A DNA stretch of 14,844 bases from CAZVAR01 sp964625225. Lineage in GTDB: Bacteria > Pseudomonadota > Alphaproteobacteria > JAJUGE01. This document shows positions 1-6,307 of the stretch, one piece after another. The position numbers were made by a program, and so were the translations under genes. The stretch lies in contig CAZVAR010000095.1 of the NCBI GenBank assembly GCA_964625225.1, positions 1 to 14,844 on the forward strand, read 5' to 3'. Each line of letters starts with the position of its first letter. The first letter of the stretch is position 1. The notes under the pieces were generated by a model that had not been told where the DNA came from, ran no database searches, and worked only from the letters and a program-made list of their open reading frames with translations.

Positions 1-325
1 GTCCGGACACCAGGATCTCGCGGCACAGGATGATCAAAGCCGGCAACACGACCAGGCCGGCGATCCGATCGAACGCCACCAGCATCAGAATTGCGGCGGC
101 GACCAGAAGCTTGTCGGCGATCGGGTCGAGAAATCGGCCGAAGGCGGACTGCTCCGACCAGGCGCGGGCCAGATAGCCGTCGAAAAAGTCGGTCAGCGCG
201 GCGACCGTGAACAGGGCACAGGCGACCCACCGCCAGATGTCGCCGTCCAGATAGAACAGCGCCACCAGGACCGGAATGGCGACCACCCGGGAAATCGTCA
301 GCAGATTCGGCAGGCTGGTGATCAT
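1..325 (-). CDS. pgsA: CDP-diacylglycerol--glycerol-3-phosphate 3-phosphatidyltransferase, N-terminal part
   Basis: Seen: an open frame from an ATG at 325 (minus strand) runs off the left edge, giving 108 residues of an incomplete protein. It carries the full CDP-alcohol phosphatidyltransferase signature, with the spacing D-x2-DG-x2-AR-x8-G-x3-D-x3-D (DFFDGYLAR followed by GRFLDPIAD). A later CREILVSG segment is typical of PgsA. Hydrophobic stretches fit an integral inner-membrane enzyme. Known: the family makes phosphatidylglycerol phosphate, the first committed step to phosphatidylglycerol and cardiolipin, with the paired aspartates binding the divalent metal. Start choice: GGGAG lies about 7 nt upstream of the ATG. 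Context: it begins 30 nt after the uvrC stop codon, so the two are probably cotranscribed, as in many proteobacteria. The C-terminal part lies outside the window. Confidence 0.93.
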   Translation of the reverse strand, partial: MITSLPNLLTISRVVAIPVLVALFYLDGDIWRWVACALFTVAALTDFFDGYLARAWSEQSAFGRFLDPIADKLLVAAAILMLVAFDRIAGLVVLPALIILCREILVSG

Positions 326-355
326 TGCCGGCTCCCGGCTGAGGGCCCGCGCATT

Positions 356-2371
356 CTAGCCATCGGTGTGGAAATGCTCATAGATCTTCCTGGCGACCGC
401 CTTGCTGATGCCGGGGACCGCTTCGAGGTCGGCGAGGCCGGCCCGCGCCACGCTGCGTGCCGACCCGAAATGGTGCAGGAGGGCGCGCTTGCGCGCGGCG
501 CCGATCCCTGGCACCTCGTCGAGGCGGGAGCGGCCGATCGCCTTCGACCGGCGCGCCCGGTGGGTGCCGATCGCGAACCGATGCGCCTCGTCGCGTAGCC
601 GCTGGAGGAAGTACAGCGTCGGGTCGTTCGGCGGCAGGGTGAACGGTTCGCGCCCGGGCATGAAGAAGCGCTCGCGGCCGGCATCCCGGTCCGGGCCCTT
701 GGCGATCGCCACCAGCGCGATATCGTCGATCCCGAGCTCGCTCAGCACTAGGCGGGCGCTGCCGAGCTGGCCGGCGCCGCCGTCGATCAGGACGAGATCG
801 GGCCAGGTGCCGCTCGCGCGTTCCGGATCTTCCCGCAGCGCCCGCGAGAAACGCCGGGTCAGCACCTCGCGCAGCATGGCGTAATCGTCGCCCGGCGCGA
901 TCTCGCCGGGCTGGACCCGCGTCGGATCGGTGGCGGCGGCGCGGATGTTGAACTTGCGGTACTGGTTCTTCACCAGCCCTTCCGGTCCGGCGACGATCAT
1001 GGCGCCGACGGCATGGCTGCCGCCGATATGGCTGTTGTCGTAGACCTCGATCCGCTCCGGCGGGGCGTCCAGGCCGAAGGCGGCCGCGACGCCCTCCAGG
1101 AGGCGGCGCTGGCTCGCGCTCTCGGCGAGGCGGCGGCCGAGCGCCTCGCGCGCGTTCATTCGCGCATGTTCGATCAGCTTGCGCTTCGGCCCCCGCTGCG
1201 GCGTCTCGATGCGTACCTTGCGCCCGGCCCGAAGGGACAGGGCCTCGGCCAGCAGATCGCGCTCGGCGACGGCGGCGCCGAGCAGCAGCAGCGGCGGCGC
1301 CGGCTTGTCGCTGTAGAACTGCCCGACGAAGCCGGCCAGCAGTTCTGCCAGCTCGATGTTGCGGCTGTTCGCAGGAAAATAGGCGCGATTGCCGTAGTTC
1401 TGGCCGCCGCGGAAGAAGAACACCTGCACGCAGGCGAGCCCGCCCTCCTGGTGCGCGGCGATCACGTCGGCATCGCCAAGGCCGACCACGTTGATGTCCT
1501 GATGCGCCTGGATCGCCGAGAGGGCGCGGATGCGGTCGCGATAGAGCGCAGCAGTCTCGAACTCTAGCGCCTCGCTCGCCGCTTCCATGCGGCTGGCGAA
1601 GGCCTGCTGCACGGCGGCGCTGTCGCCGCGCAGGAAGGCGCGTGCTTCCCCCACCAACCGCGCATATTCCGCCCGGTCGACCCGCCCGACGCAGGGGGCG
1701 CTGCACCGCTTGATCTGATAGAGCAGACAGGGGCGGGTGCGGCTCGCGAACACGGCATCGGAGCAGGAGCGCAACAGGAATGCGCGCTGCAGGGCGGTCA
1801 GCGTCCGGTTGACCGAACCGGCCGAAGCGAACGGCCCGAAATATTCGCCCTTCCGGCTCTGCGCGCCGCGATGCTTGGTGAGCTGCGGCCACTCGGAATC
1901 GCCGGTGATCAGGATGTAGGGGAACGACTTGTCGTCCCGCAGCAGGACATTGTAGCGGGGCTTGAGCTGCTTGATCAGGTTGATCTCGAGCAGCAGCGCC
2001 TCGACCTCGGTGTGCGTGGTGACCACCTCCATGGTCGCGGTCTCCGCGACCATTCGCCGGAGGCGGTTCGGCAGGCGGTTCGGCTGGGTGTAGGCGGTCA
2101 CCCGATTACGCAGGTTCCGCGCCTTGCCGACATAAAGCACGTCGCCGCCGGCGGCGATCATTCGATAGACGCCGGGGGCGGACGGCATCGTCCGCAGATG
2201 CGCCCGGATGACCGCAACGCCTGCGGCCAGCGGCCGGGCAGCGTCGATGCCCGCCAGCCTCTCCGGCGGCGCGGCGGGTACGGCGATGGTGGAGGCGGAC
2301 CCGTCAGCGGCTTGCATGGCCTCTATGTGCTTACTCGCCGGATGCCCGTCAACGAACCCACTGCCGCGCAT
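356..2371 (-). CDS. uvrC: UvrABC system protein C (excinuclease ABC subunit C)
   Basis: Nuclease subunit of nucleotide excision repair, making the incisions on both sides of a lesion once UvrA and UvrB have loaded. Seen in 671 residues: a GIY-YIG domain (GVY near 67, YVGKARNLRNR at 80-90); four cysteines at 203, 215, 223 and 227, with the 12-8-4 spacing of the iron-sulfur site described in E. coli UvrC; a UVR domain near 255-290 that contacts UvrB; an RNase H-like nuclease domain with acidic residues at 445 (VYDNSHIGG) and 530 (LIDGGAGQL); and tandem helix-hairpin-helix motifs near 610-665. Start: the ATG at 2371 has no clear Shine-Dalgarno and sits beside a 14-bp palindrome (2379-2392). The in-frame ATG at 2317, with AGAGG close upstream, is an equally good candidate and would remove 18 residues that look non-conserved. 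It probably forms an operon with pgsA. Confidence 0.97.
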   Translation of the reverse strand: MRGSGFVDGHPASKHIEAMQAADGSASTIAVPAAPPERLAGIDAARPLAAGVAVIRAHLRTMPSAPGVYRMIAAGGDVLYVGKARNLRNRVTAYTQPNRLPNRLRRMVAETATMEVVTTHTEVEALLLEINLIKQLKPRYNVLLRDDKSFPYILITGDSEWPQLTKHRGAQSRKGEYFGPFASAGSVNRTLTALQRAFLLRSCSDAVFASRTRPCLLYQIKRCSAPCVGRVDRAEYARLVGEARAFLRGDSAAVQQAFASRMEAASEALEFETAALYRDRIRALSAIQAHQDINVVGLGDADVIAAHQEGGLACVQVFFFRGGQNYGNRAYFPANSRNIELAELLAGFVGQFYSDKPAPPLLLLGAAVAERDLLAEALSLRAGRKVRIETPQRGPKRKLIEHARMNAREALGRRLAESASQRRLLEGVAAAFGLDAPPERIEVYDNSHIGGSHAVGAMIVAGPEGLVKNQYRKFNIRAAATDPTRVQPGEIAPGDDYAMLREVLTRRFSRALREDPERASGTWPDLVLIDGGAGQLGSARLVLSELGIDDIALVAIAKGPDRDAGRERFFMPGREPFTLPPNDPTLYFLQRLRDEAHRFAIGTHRARRSKAIGRSRLDEVPGIGAARKRALLHHFGSARSVARAGLADLEAVPGISKAVARKIYEHFHTDG

Positions 2372-2378
2372 GCCGCTG

Positions 2379-2392
2379 CCGGGGGCCCCCGG
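2379..2392. repeat. 14-bp GC palindrome at the uvrC start
   Basis: CCGGGGGCCCCCGG is a perfect palindrome ending 7 bp upstream of the first uvrC ATG. If translation begins at 2371 it occupies the ribosome-binding region. If it begins at 2317 it lies in the leader. It has no loop, so it is more likely a fortuitous GC palindrome or protein site than a hairpin. Confidence 0.4.
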
Positions 2393-2394
2393 GT

Positions 2395-2429
2395 TTATTC
2401 ACCGTTGCTGTGGATAAGTCTGTAGATAA
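2395..2429. promoter_or_regulatory. cluster of DnaA-box-like sequences upstream of uvrC
   Basis: TGTGGATAA at 2409-2417 is the exact reverse complement of the consensus DnaA box TTATCCACA. TGTAGATAA at 2421-2429 differs by one base in the same orientation, 12 bp start to start. TTATTCACC at 2395-2403 is a weaker match on the opposite strand. A further near match, TGTGCACAA, lies at 2590-2598. All are in the gap upstream of uvrC, 24 bp or more from its first ATG. Binding by DnaA is inferred from the sequence match only. Confidence 0.5.
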
Positions 2430-2431
2430 CC

Positions 2432-2454
2432 CGGCTCCAGGATGGCGGGAGCCG
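2432..2454. repeat. hairpin-forming inverted repeat in the uvrC upstream gap
   Basis: CGGCTCC (2432-2438) pairs with GGAGCCG (2448-2454) across a 9-nt loop. No T-run follows on either strand. It lies between the DnaA-box-like sites and the ATCCTAGGAT palindrome at 2460-2469. Confidence 0.35.
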
Positions 2455-2478
2455 CGGTCATCCTAGGATCGGAACGCC

Positions 2479-2497
2479 TTGCCCATTAATTGGGCAA
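2479..2497. promoter_or_regulatory. 19-bp inverted repeat, possible operator
   Basis: TTGCCCA (2479-2485) and TGGGCAA (2491-2497) are perfect 7-bp arms around the AT-only centre TTAAT. The site is about 108 bp upstream of the first uvrC ATG and 126 bp past the end of the SDR-FolB gene. There is no T-run, so a protein-binding site is more plausible than a terminator. The regulator is not identifiable from sequence. Confidence 0.4.
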
Positions 2498-2622
2498 TAT
2501 CGCGAAACCGTTGAATTTCCTGCCGGATCGGACCACGGCAGCGAACATATGTGCCGCGGCGGGTGGATCCGGCCGGTGTTGGCGCCGAATGTGCACAAGT
2601 CAGTTTCCTCGAACTCTGAGCA

Positions 2623-3621
2623 TTATCGCGCAGTGTGCGGATTCGGCAACGAATTCTGACGGCGGCGTTCGATCTCGACCCCGGCGCCCGCAGCGTCCGC
2701 ATAGACGTCCAGTTTCTCGACCGCGACCCGGGCGATGAGCACCCGCGGGTCCTCGAGGCAGACGGCGGCGATGCGCTCCGCCAACGTCTCCACCAGATTG
2801 ACGTGCTCGGCGGCGGCGATCCGCCGGATGGCCGCGACGATTCGGTCGTAGCAGACCACGTCGGAAAGCCGGTCCGCGAGCGGCTCCTCCCGGACGCCCA
2901 GATCGACCGAGACGCGCACACGCTGACCGCCGAACCGCTCGTGGCGGTAGACCCCGATCCGGCAGGTGAGAACGAGATCCCGGACGAACATGCGGCGCAG
3001 GCCCGGGCCCGGCAGCGCTGCAGGCGCCGCGGCGGCCTGTCGCGCCGGCGGACCCGCGGCCCGGGCCAGCCGGGCGGTGCCGACCCGGCGCGGCCCGGAA
3101 AATCCGGTCAACAGGAGCAGCTGCCCGGTAATGCTCGGCAGGCCGAGCGTGAAGCGGATCGTGGCCGCAAGCGCCTCGGGATCGTCGCCGGAGCCAATCG
3201 CATTCACCCGGATCGCGGGCGCCAGCGTCAGTGCGAGCCTGCGTACTCCCACCGTGAAGGCGTCGCGGTCGAACCAGCCTGCCGGCGCCGCCTCGCGGCC
3301 GACGGTCGTGAGGAGGAGCAGGAGGCATGCCGGCGCCGTGCCGGCGGCGTCCGCCAGCCTGCGGCCGAGCGCCTCGATGTGCGCCAGATCCGCGATCGAT
3401 TCGACGGCGACCAGCAGATCGGCGGGCCGGTCGGCGCGCGGCGCCAACGCGGTCAGGCGGTCGGGCGCGGCGCCATCGGGGTCCGGTAGCGCGCCGACGG
3501 GCATCGCCACCGCCATCCCGGCATCCGCCAGCAACCGCGCCGCCGCAGCGCCGACGGGATGGCGCTCGGCGCCGAAAAACAGGAGGCTACCCGAAGCGGG
3601 GGGCGATATTGCGGCATCCAT
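2623..3621 (-). CDS. fusion of a degenerate SDR domain and a dihydroneopterin aldolase (FolB/FolX) domain
   Basis: Seen: 332 residues in two parts. Residues about 10-180 follow an SDR plan: a Rossmann start at GAERHPVG (17-24), then LALTLAPAIRVNAIGSG (129-145) and an ITGQLLLLTGFSG ending. By hand alignment the catalytic Tyr and Lys positions hold Gly115 and Arg119, so reductase activity is doubtful. A linker rich in Ala, Pro and Arg (about 180-210) leads to a complete FolB-type domain from residue 211. That domain keeps Glu228 (HER), Tyr258 and Lys303, which match the conserved active-site residues of dihydroneopterin aldolase. Known: FolB cleaves 7,8-dihydroneopterin in folate synthesis; the paralogue FolX epimerises dihydroneopterin triphosphate and works with the SDR enzyme FolM in the monapterin branch. 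Inferred: a pterin enzyme whose SDR half is structural or binds a pterin. No strong Shine-Dalgarno is seen before the ATG. It lies between an SDR gene and uvrC on the same strand. Confidence 0.85.
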   Translation of the reverse strand: MDAAISPPASGSLLFFGAERHPVGAAAARLLADAGMAVAMPVGALPDPDGAAPDRLTALAPRADRPADLLVAVESIADLAHIEALGRRLADAAGTAPACLLLLLTTVGREAAPAGWFDRDAFTVGVRRLALTLAPAIRVNAIGSGDDPEALAATIRFTLGLPSITGQLLLLTGFSGPRRVGTARLARAAGPPARQAAAAPAALPGPGLRRMFVRDLVLTCRIGVYRHERFGGQRVRVSVDLGVREEPLADRLSDVVCYDRIVAAIRRIAAAEHVNLVETLAERIAAVCLEDPRVLIARVAVEKLDVYADAAGAGVEIERRRQNSLPNPHTAR

Positions 3622-3686
3622 GTTCAGCAGATGACATGCCGGTTCGCCCGGCGCAAGCTGCAGCGTCGTTGCGGCGTTCGGCCCGG

Positions 3687-3706
3687 CCGCCGCATGTGAG
3701 CGGCGG
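3687..3706 (-). terminator. GC hairpin after the membrane-anchored SDR gene
   Basis: CCGCCGC (3687-3693) and GCGGCGG (3700-3706) form a perfect 7-bp stem with the 6-nt loop ATGTGA. On the minus strand the hairpin begins 8 nt past the stop codon of the SDR gene. It lacks a T-run, so termination is uncertain; it may instead stabilise the mRNA end. Confidence 0.4.
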
Positions 3707-3714
3707 AGCGGGGT

Positions 3715-4725
3715 TCAGCGCCGCGCCGAAGCGGTCCACGCCGCGGCAGCGGCCGCGGCGACCCCGGCGCCGATCGCGAGGCTCAGCAGCGGATGCAGGG
3801 TCGCCGCCGTATAGAGGCTGCGCTCGCGTGTCGCGTAGTTCCCCATCGGGCTGCGCGTGCTGAGATCGGCGCCGGGTCCGTGCAGGCCGTGCGGCCGCTC
3901 GGCGGCCGGCCGGTTGCGCTGCTGCCCTGCGAACATGGTGCGCTCGAGAATGCGGTCGGTCAGGCGCGGCGCCATGATGCCCATGAGCGACATCATCCGG
4001 CCGGCGCCGCCGACATAGAGATCGCGCACCGGATGCTCGGCTGCGTACAGGATGGCGCGAGCGGCCAGCTCCGGAGCGTAGACCGGCGGGGGCAGGCGCG
4101 GTTCGCGGTCCATGTAATTCTCGGAATGGGTGTCGAAGGGAGTGTCGGTGGCGCCCGGCTTGATCAGTGTCACCGACACCGGCGCCCCGCCGGCCTCGAG
4201 CTCCATGCGGAGGGCGTCGGTGAAGCCTTTGACCGCGTGCTTGCTGGCGCAATAGGCGCCCTGCAGCGGCAGCGAGAAGTCCGACACGATGCTGCCGAGA
4301 TTGATCAGGGCACCGCCGTGCTCGCGCAGATGCCGCGCCGCGATCCGCGATCCGTAGACGATGCCCCAATAGTTGGTGTCGAACAGCCGGCGCTCGTCCT
4401 CGACCGGCACGTCCTCCATCCGGCCGTAGATCGACACGCCGGCATTGTTGATCCAGGTATCGAAACGGCCGAAGCGGCGCAGGGCGGTATCGGCCAGCCT
4501 CTGCACCTCCTCTTCCCGCCCCACATCGACGACCACCGGGACGGCTTCTCCGCCGAAATCGTGAATCTGCTCGGCGACCACCTTGATGGCATCGGTGTTG
4601 CGCGCTCCGAGCACTAGCCGTGCGCCCCGGGCCGCCGCCTTGCGGGCGGTCACCAGACCGATACCGCTCGACGCCCCGGTGATCACCATCACCTGGTCCT
4701 CCAGCCTCTTCAGCCGAACGCCCAT
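3715..4725 (-). CDS. SDR family oxidoreductase with C-terminal membrane segment
   Basis: Seen: 336 residues of a classical short-chain dehydrogenase. Cofactor motif TGASSGIG at 16-23, NNAG at 93-96, Asn118, Ser145 and the Tyr158/Lys162 pair (YCASK) make a complete catalytic set. After the roughly 250-residue SDR core there is an extension of about 80 residues ending in an Ala-rich hydrophobic helix (about 310-330) followed by ASARR, which looks like a single membrane anchor. Start choice: GAGGAGAAGCGA immediately precedes the ATG at 4725. The frame stays open for 46 codons upstream, but that part is low-complexity and lacks a ribosome-binding site. Known: the family performs NAD(P)H-dependent oxidoreduction of hydroxyl or keto groups; the substrate cannot be told here. 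The next gene on the strand, the SDR-FolB fusion, begins 93 nt downstream past a hairpin. Confidence 0.9.
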   Translation of the reverse strand: MGVRLKRLEDQVMVITGASSGIGLVTARKAAARGARLVLGARNTDAIKVVAEQIHDFGGEAVPVVVDVGREEEVQRLADTALRRFGRFDTWINNAGVSIYGRMEDVPVEDERRLFDTNYWGIVYGSRIAARHLREHGGALINLGSIVSDFSLPLQGAYCASKHAVKGFTDALRMELEAGGAPVSVTLIKPGATDTPFDTHSENYMDREPRLPPPVYAPELAARAILYAAEHPVRDLYVGGAGRMMSLMGIMAPRLTDRILERTMFAGQQRNRPAAERPHGLHGPGADLSTRSPMGNYATRERSLYTAATLHPLLSLAIGAGVAAAAAAAWTASARR

Positions 4726-4902
4726 TTCGCTTCTCCTCGCTGTCCGGAGGCCGGCCGCGGCAACGCCTCCCGCGCCGTGCCGGCTATGACCTGCCGCGAA
4801 TGTCGCCCTCGGGAGGCGCCCGGGCGTGGAACCGCCGATCCATCGCGCGGTTCCCCCGGTCACCGGCGCCGGGCTCCGGACAGCGAGGCGGGCCGCTTCG
4901 GC

Positions 4903-4928
4903 GCGTTGCGCCGTTTTCGGCGCAGCGC
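4903..4928. repeat. stem-loop 1 of a tandem pair upstream of the RidA gene
   Basis: GCGTTGCGCCG (4903-4913) pairs with CGGCGCAGCGC (4918-4928) across a TTTT loop, giving an 11-bp stem with one G-T wobble. It directly abuts a second stem-loop. It lies in the 296-bp gap between two divergent genes (4726-5021), in which I find no credible coding region. Confidence 0.5.
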
Positions 4929-4946
4929 GGGACCCGCCGGGGTCCC
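4929..4946. repeat. stem-loop 2 of the tandem pair upstream of the RidA gene
   Basis: GGGACCC (4929-4935) pairs perfectly with GGGTCCC (4940-4946) around a GCCG loop. It begins on the base after stem-loop 1 and ends 75 nt before the RidA start codon. No T-run follows on either strand. Confidence 0.5.
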
Positions 4947-5021
4947 GCTCTCCGCATTCCGGGCGGGCCGCCGTTCGTCCGTGCTAAAGTGCCGGGCCGG
5001 CCATTCGGGGAGGGAAAGGGT

Positions 5022-5414
5022 ATGATCGGGGAACGCATCTATTCCGGATTCGCCTTCGAAGAGGCAGCCGGGTACGCCCGTGCCGTGGTCGACGGCGAGT
5101 GGGTGTTTGTTTCCGGCACCACCGGCTTCGACCCGGAGACGCAGCAGTTCGCACCGACCGTGGAGGAGCAGACGGAGCAATGCTTCGCCAATATCCGACG
5201 CGCTCTGCGGCAGGCGGGGACGGATCTGGACCGGATGGTGCGGATCCGCTTCTACGTCGCCAGCCGCGAGGAGTTCGACCGCATCAAGCCGATCATCCGG
5301 AAATACTGCGATCCGGCCCGACCGGCGAGCACCGGGCTGATCTGCGCCATGCTCGAGGAGCGCATGCGGGTCGAGATCGAGGTGACCGCGAAGCGCACGA
5401 CGGCCGGGTCGTGA
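5022..5414 (+). CDS. RidA/YjgF-family protein without the canonical arginine
   Basis: Seen: 130 residues with the YjgF/RidA fold pattern: WVFVSGTTGFDPET (27-40), an NIRRALRQAG helix, a VRIRFYV strand and the terminal VEIEVTAKR. Known: RidA proteins are trimers that hydrolyse reactive enamine/imine intermediates using an arginine (Arg105 in E. coli RidA), while several Rid subfamilies lack it and are not deaminases. Counting back from the VEIE motif, this position is Ser103. Inferred: a member of an Arg-lacking subfamily, perhaps ligand-binding or with another reaction; I would not call it an imine deaminase. Start: AGGGAAAGGGT directly precedes the ATG. The frame is open further upstream, but that part is not protein-like. 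It stands alone, divergent from the SDR gene. Confidence 0.9.
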   Translation: MIGERIYSGFAFEEAAGYARAVVDGEWVFVSGTTGFDPETQQFAPTVEEQTEQCFANIRRALRQAGTDLDRMVRIRFYVASREEFDRIKPIIRKYCDPARPASTGLICAMLEERMRVEIEVTAKRTTAGS

Positions 5415-5481
5415 GCGCCGCGGGCCTGCGGATGTTCATGCGCCATTCAGCTTGGGCTTCCTAGCATCGCCGCATCGATTG

Positions 5482-5509
5482 CCGGTGCCGCAGGCGATAG
5501 CGGCGCCGG
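5482..5509. repeat. GC stem-loop between the RidA gene and the His-rich protein gene
   Basis: CCGGTGCCGC (5482-5491) pairs with GCGGCGCCGG (5500-5509) over an 8-nt loop with one wobble pair. It sits 67 nt past the RidA stop codon and 32 nt before the next ATG. It could end the RidA message or form part of the next leader. No T-run is present. Confidence 0.4.
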
Positions 5510-5541
5510 GAGACGGGGCGAGCCGAACGGTGGAGGAGAGA

Positions 5542-5886
5542 ATGGCGAACCTGTTGTGCGAGGCCTGGAAGCGCCTGCGATCGCGCAATGTTGTCGTCGC
5601 GGTCGCAGCGGCAGCGGCGGTTCTCGCCATCGGCGCCGCGCCGGAGCCGGCCGCGGCCGGTGGCTGGAAACACGACCGCCATCACGGAAAGCACGGTCAT
5701 CACTGGAAGGGCCATCATCATCGCGGCAAGCATCACCATCACGGCCACCACGTGCATCGCGGCGGCCCTGACGTGGTCGTCGTCCGGCCGCGGGTGATCC
5801 ATCGCCCGCCGCCGGTCTATTACGCCCCGCCGCCGGTCTATTATGGGCCGCCGAGCGTCAATATCGTGGTGCCGCTCCGCTTCTGA
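5542..5886 (+). CDS. secreted histidine-rich small protein
   Basis: Seen: 114 residues. A basic start (KRLRSR) and an Ala/Val-rich core at about 17-31 form a signal peptide, with likely cleavage in PAAAGG near residue 39. Residues 44-72 contain 16 histidines mixed with Gly and Lys, including the run HHHHGHH. The tail has two PPPVYY-type repeats (about 89-103) and ends in a hydrophobic strand. Inferred: a periplasmic or surface protein able to bind metal ions such as Zn, Ni or Cu; no enzymatic motif is seen. Start: GGAGGAGAGA directly precedes the ATG at 5542. The upstream ATG at 5452 in the same frame would bury the signal peptide behind 30 unlikely residues. Proteins of this composition are common in alphaproteobacteria but have no assigned role that I can name. 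Confidence 0.8.
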   Translation: MANLLCEAWKRLRSRNVVVAVAAAAAVLAIGAAPEPAAAGGWKHDRHHGKHGHHWKGHHHRGKHHHHGHHVHRGGPDVVVVRPRVIHRPPPVYYAPPPVYYGPPSVNIVVPLRF

Positions 5887-6024
5887 CCACGACGCCGCAC
5901 GATCCGAGGCAACCCGCGGACGCGCCTGTCGCAGGGTGCGGCCGCGGAACCTTCGGCCGGTTGAACCATTGACATCCCGGGAGAGCCGGCGTCCGAGCGC
6001 GCCGCACAACCGGGAGCCCGTGAA

Positions 6025-6210
6025 ATGGAATTTCTGTTCGGTCTGATCATTCTGGCGCTCGATATCTGGGCGATCGTCAACATCTTCGGCAGCGCCGCGT
6101 CGACCGGCGGCAAAGTTCTTTGGATCCTGCTGATCCTGTTCCTGCCGGTCATCGGATTCATCATCTGGCTCGTGGCCGGGCCGCGCAGCGGCGTCAGACA
6201 GGCCGTCTGA
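6025..6210 (+). CDS. small two-helix membrane protein of the PLDc_N type
   Basis: Seen: 61 residues, almost all in two hydrophobic helices (about 3-21 and 31-51) joined by the short loop FGSAASTGGK and followed by GPRSGVRQAV. The pattern, with a proline-containing second helix ending in WLVAGPR, resembles the stand-alone phospholipase D N-terminal membrane domain (PLDc_N). That domain anchors cardiolipin synthases but also occurs as an independent small protein. No catalytic HKD motif is present, so it is not an enzyme. GGGAG lies about 9 nt before the ATG. It follows the His-rich gene after 138 bp and precedes bdhA; the function is unknown. Confidence 0.75.
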   Translation: MEFLFGLIILALDIWAIVNIFGSAASTGGKVLWILLILFLPVIGFIIWLVAGPRSGVRQAV

Positions 6211-6213
6211 CAC

Positions 6214-6238
6214 ATGCCCGTACCGCTTGCGGGGGCAT
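6214..6238 (+). terminator. bulged hairpin after the small membrane protein gene
   Basis: ATGCCC (6214-6219) pairs with GGGCAT (6233-6238), and inside it CCGC (6223-6226) pairs with GCGG (6229-6232) around TT, leaving a 3-nt bulge. It starts 3 nt after the stop codon at 6210. It is stable and correctly placed but lacks a T-run. Confidence 0.45.
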
Positions 6239-6307
6239 CGCAAACAGGCTAACCCGTGTCGCGATCGGTCCCGGGCTCCTTGCCGCGGGGCATAACGGGA
6301 GCGGGAC

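Noticed and set aside
2463..2622. Minus-strand frame continuing past the SDR-FolB stop with a plausible-looking peptide tail
   Set aside because: The frame begins inside the FolB domain in the wrong phase, and the tail has no start codon with a ribosome-binding site of its own.
2372..2622. Chromosomal replication origin
   Set aside because: The DnaA boxes are suggestive, but there is no long AT-rich unwinding region, no usual origin neighbour such as dnaA, hemE, parA or gidA, and no skew data. Reported only as a DnaA-box cluster.
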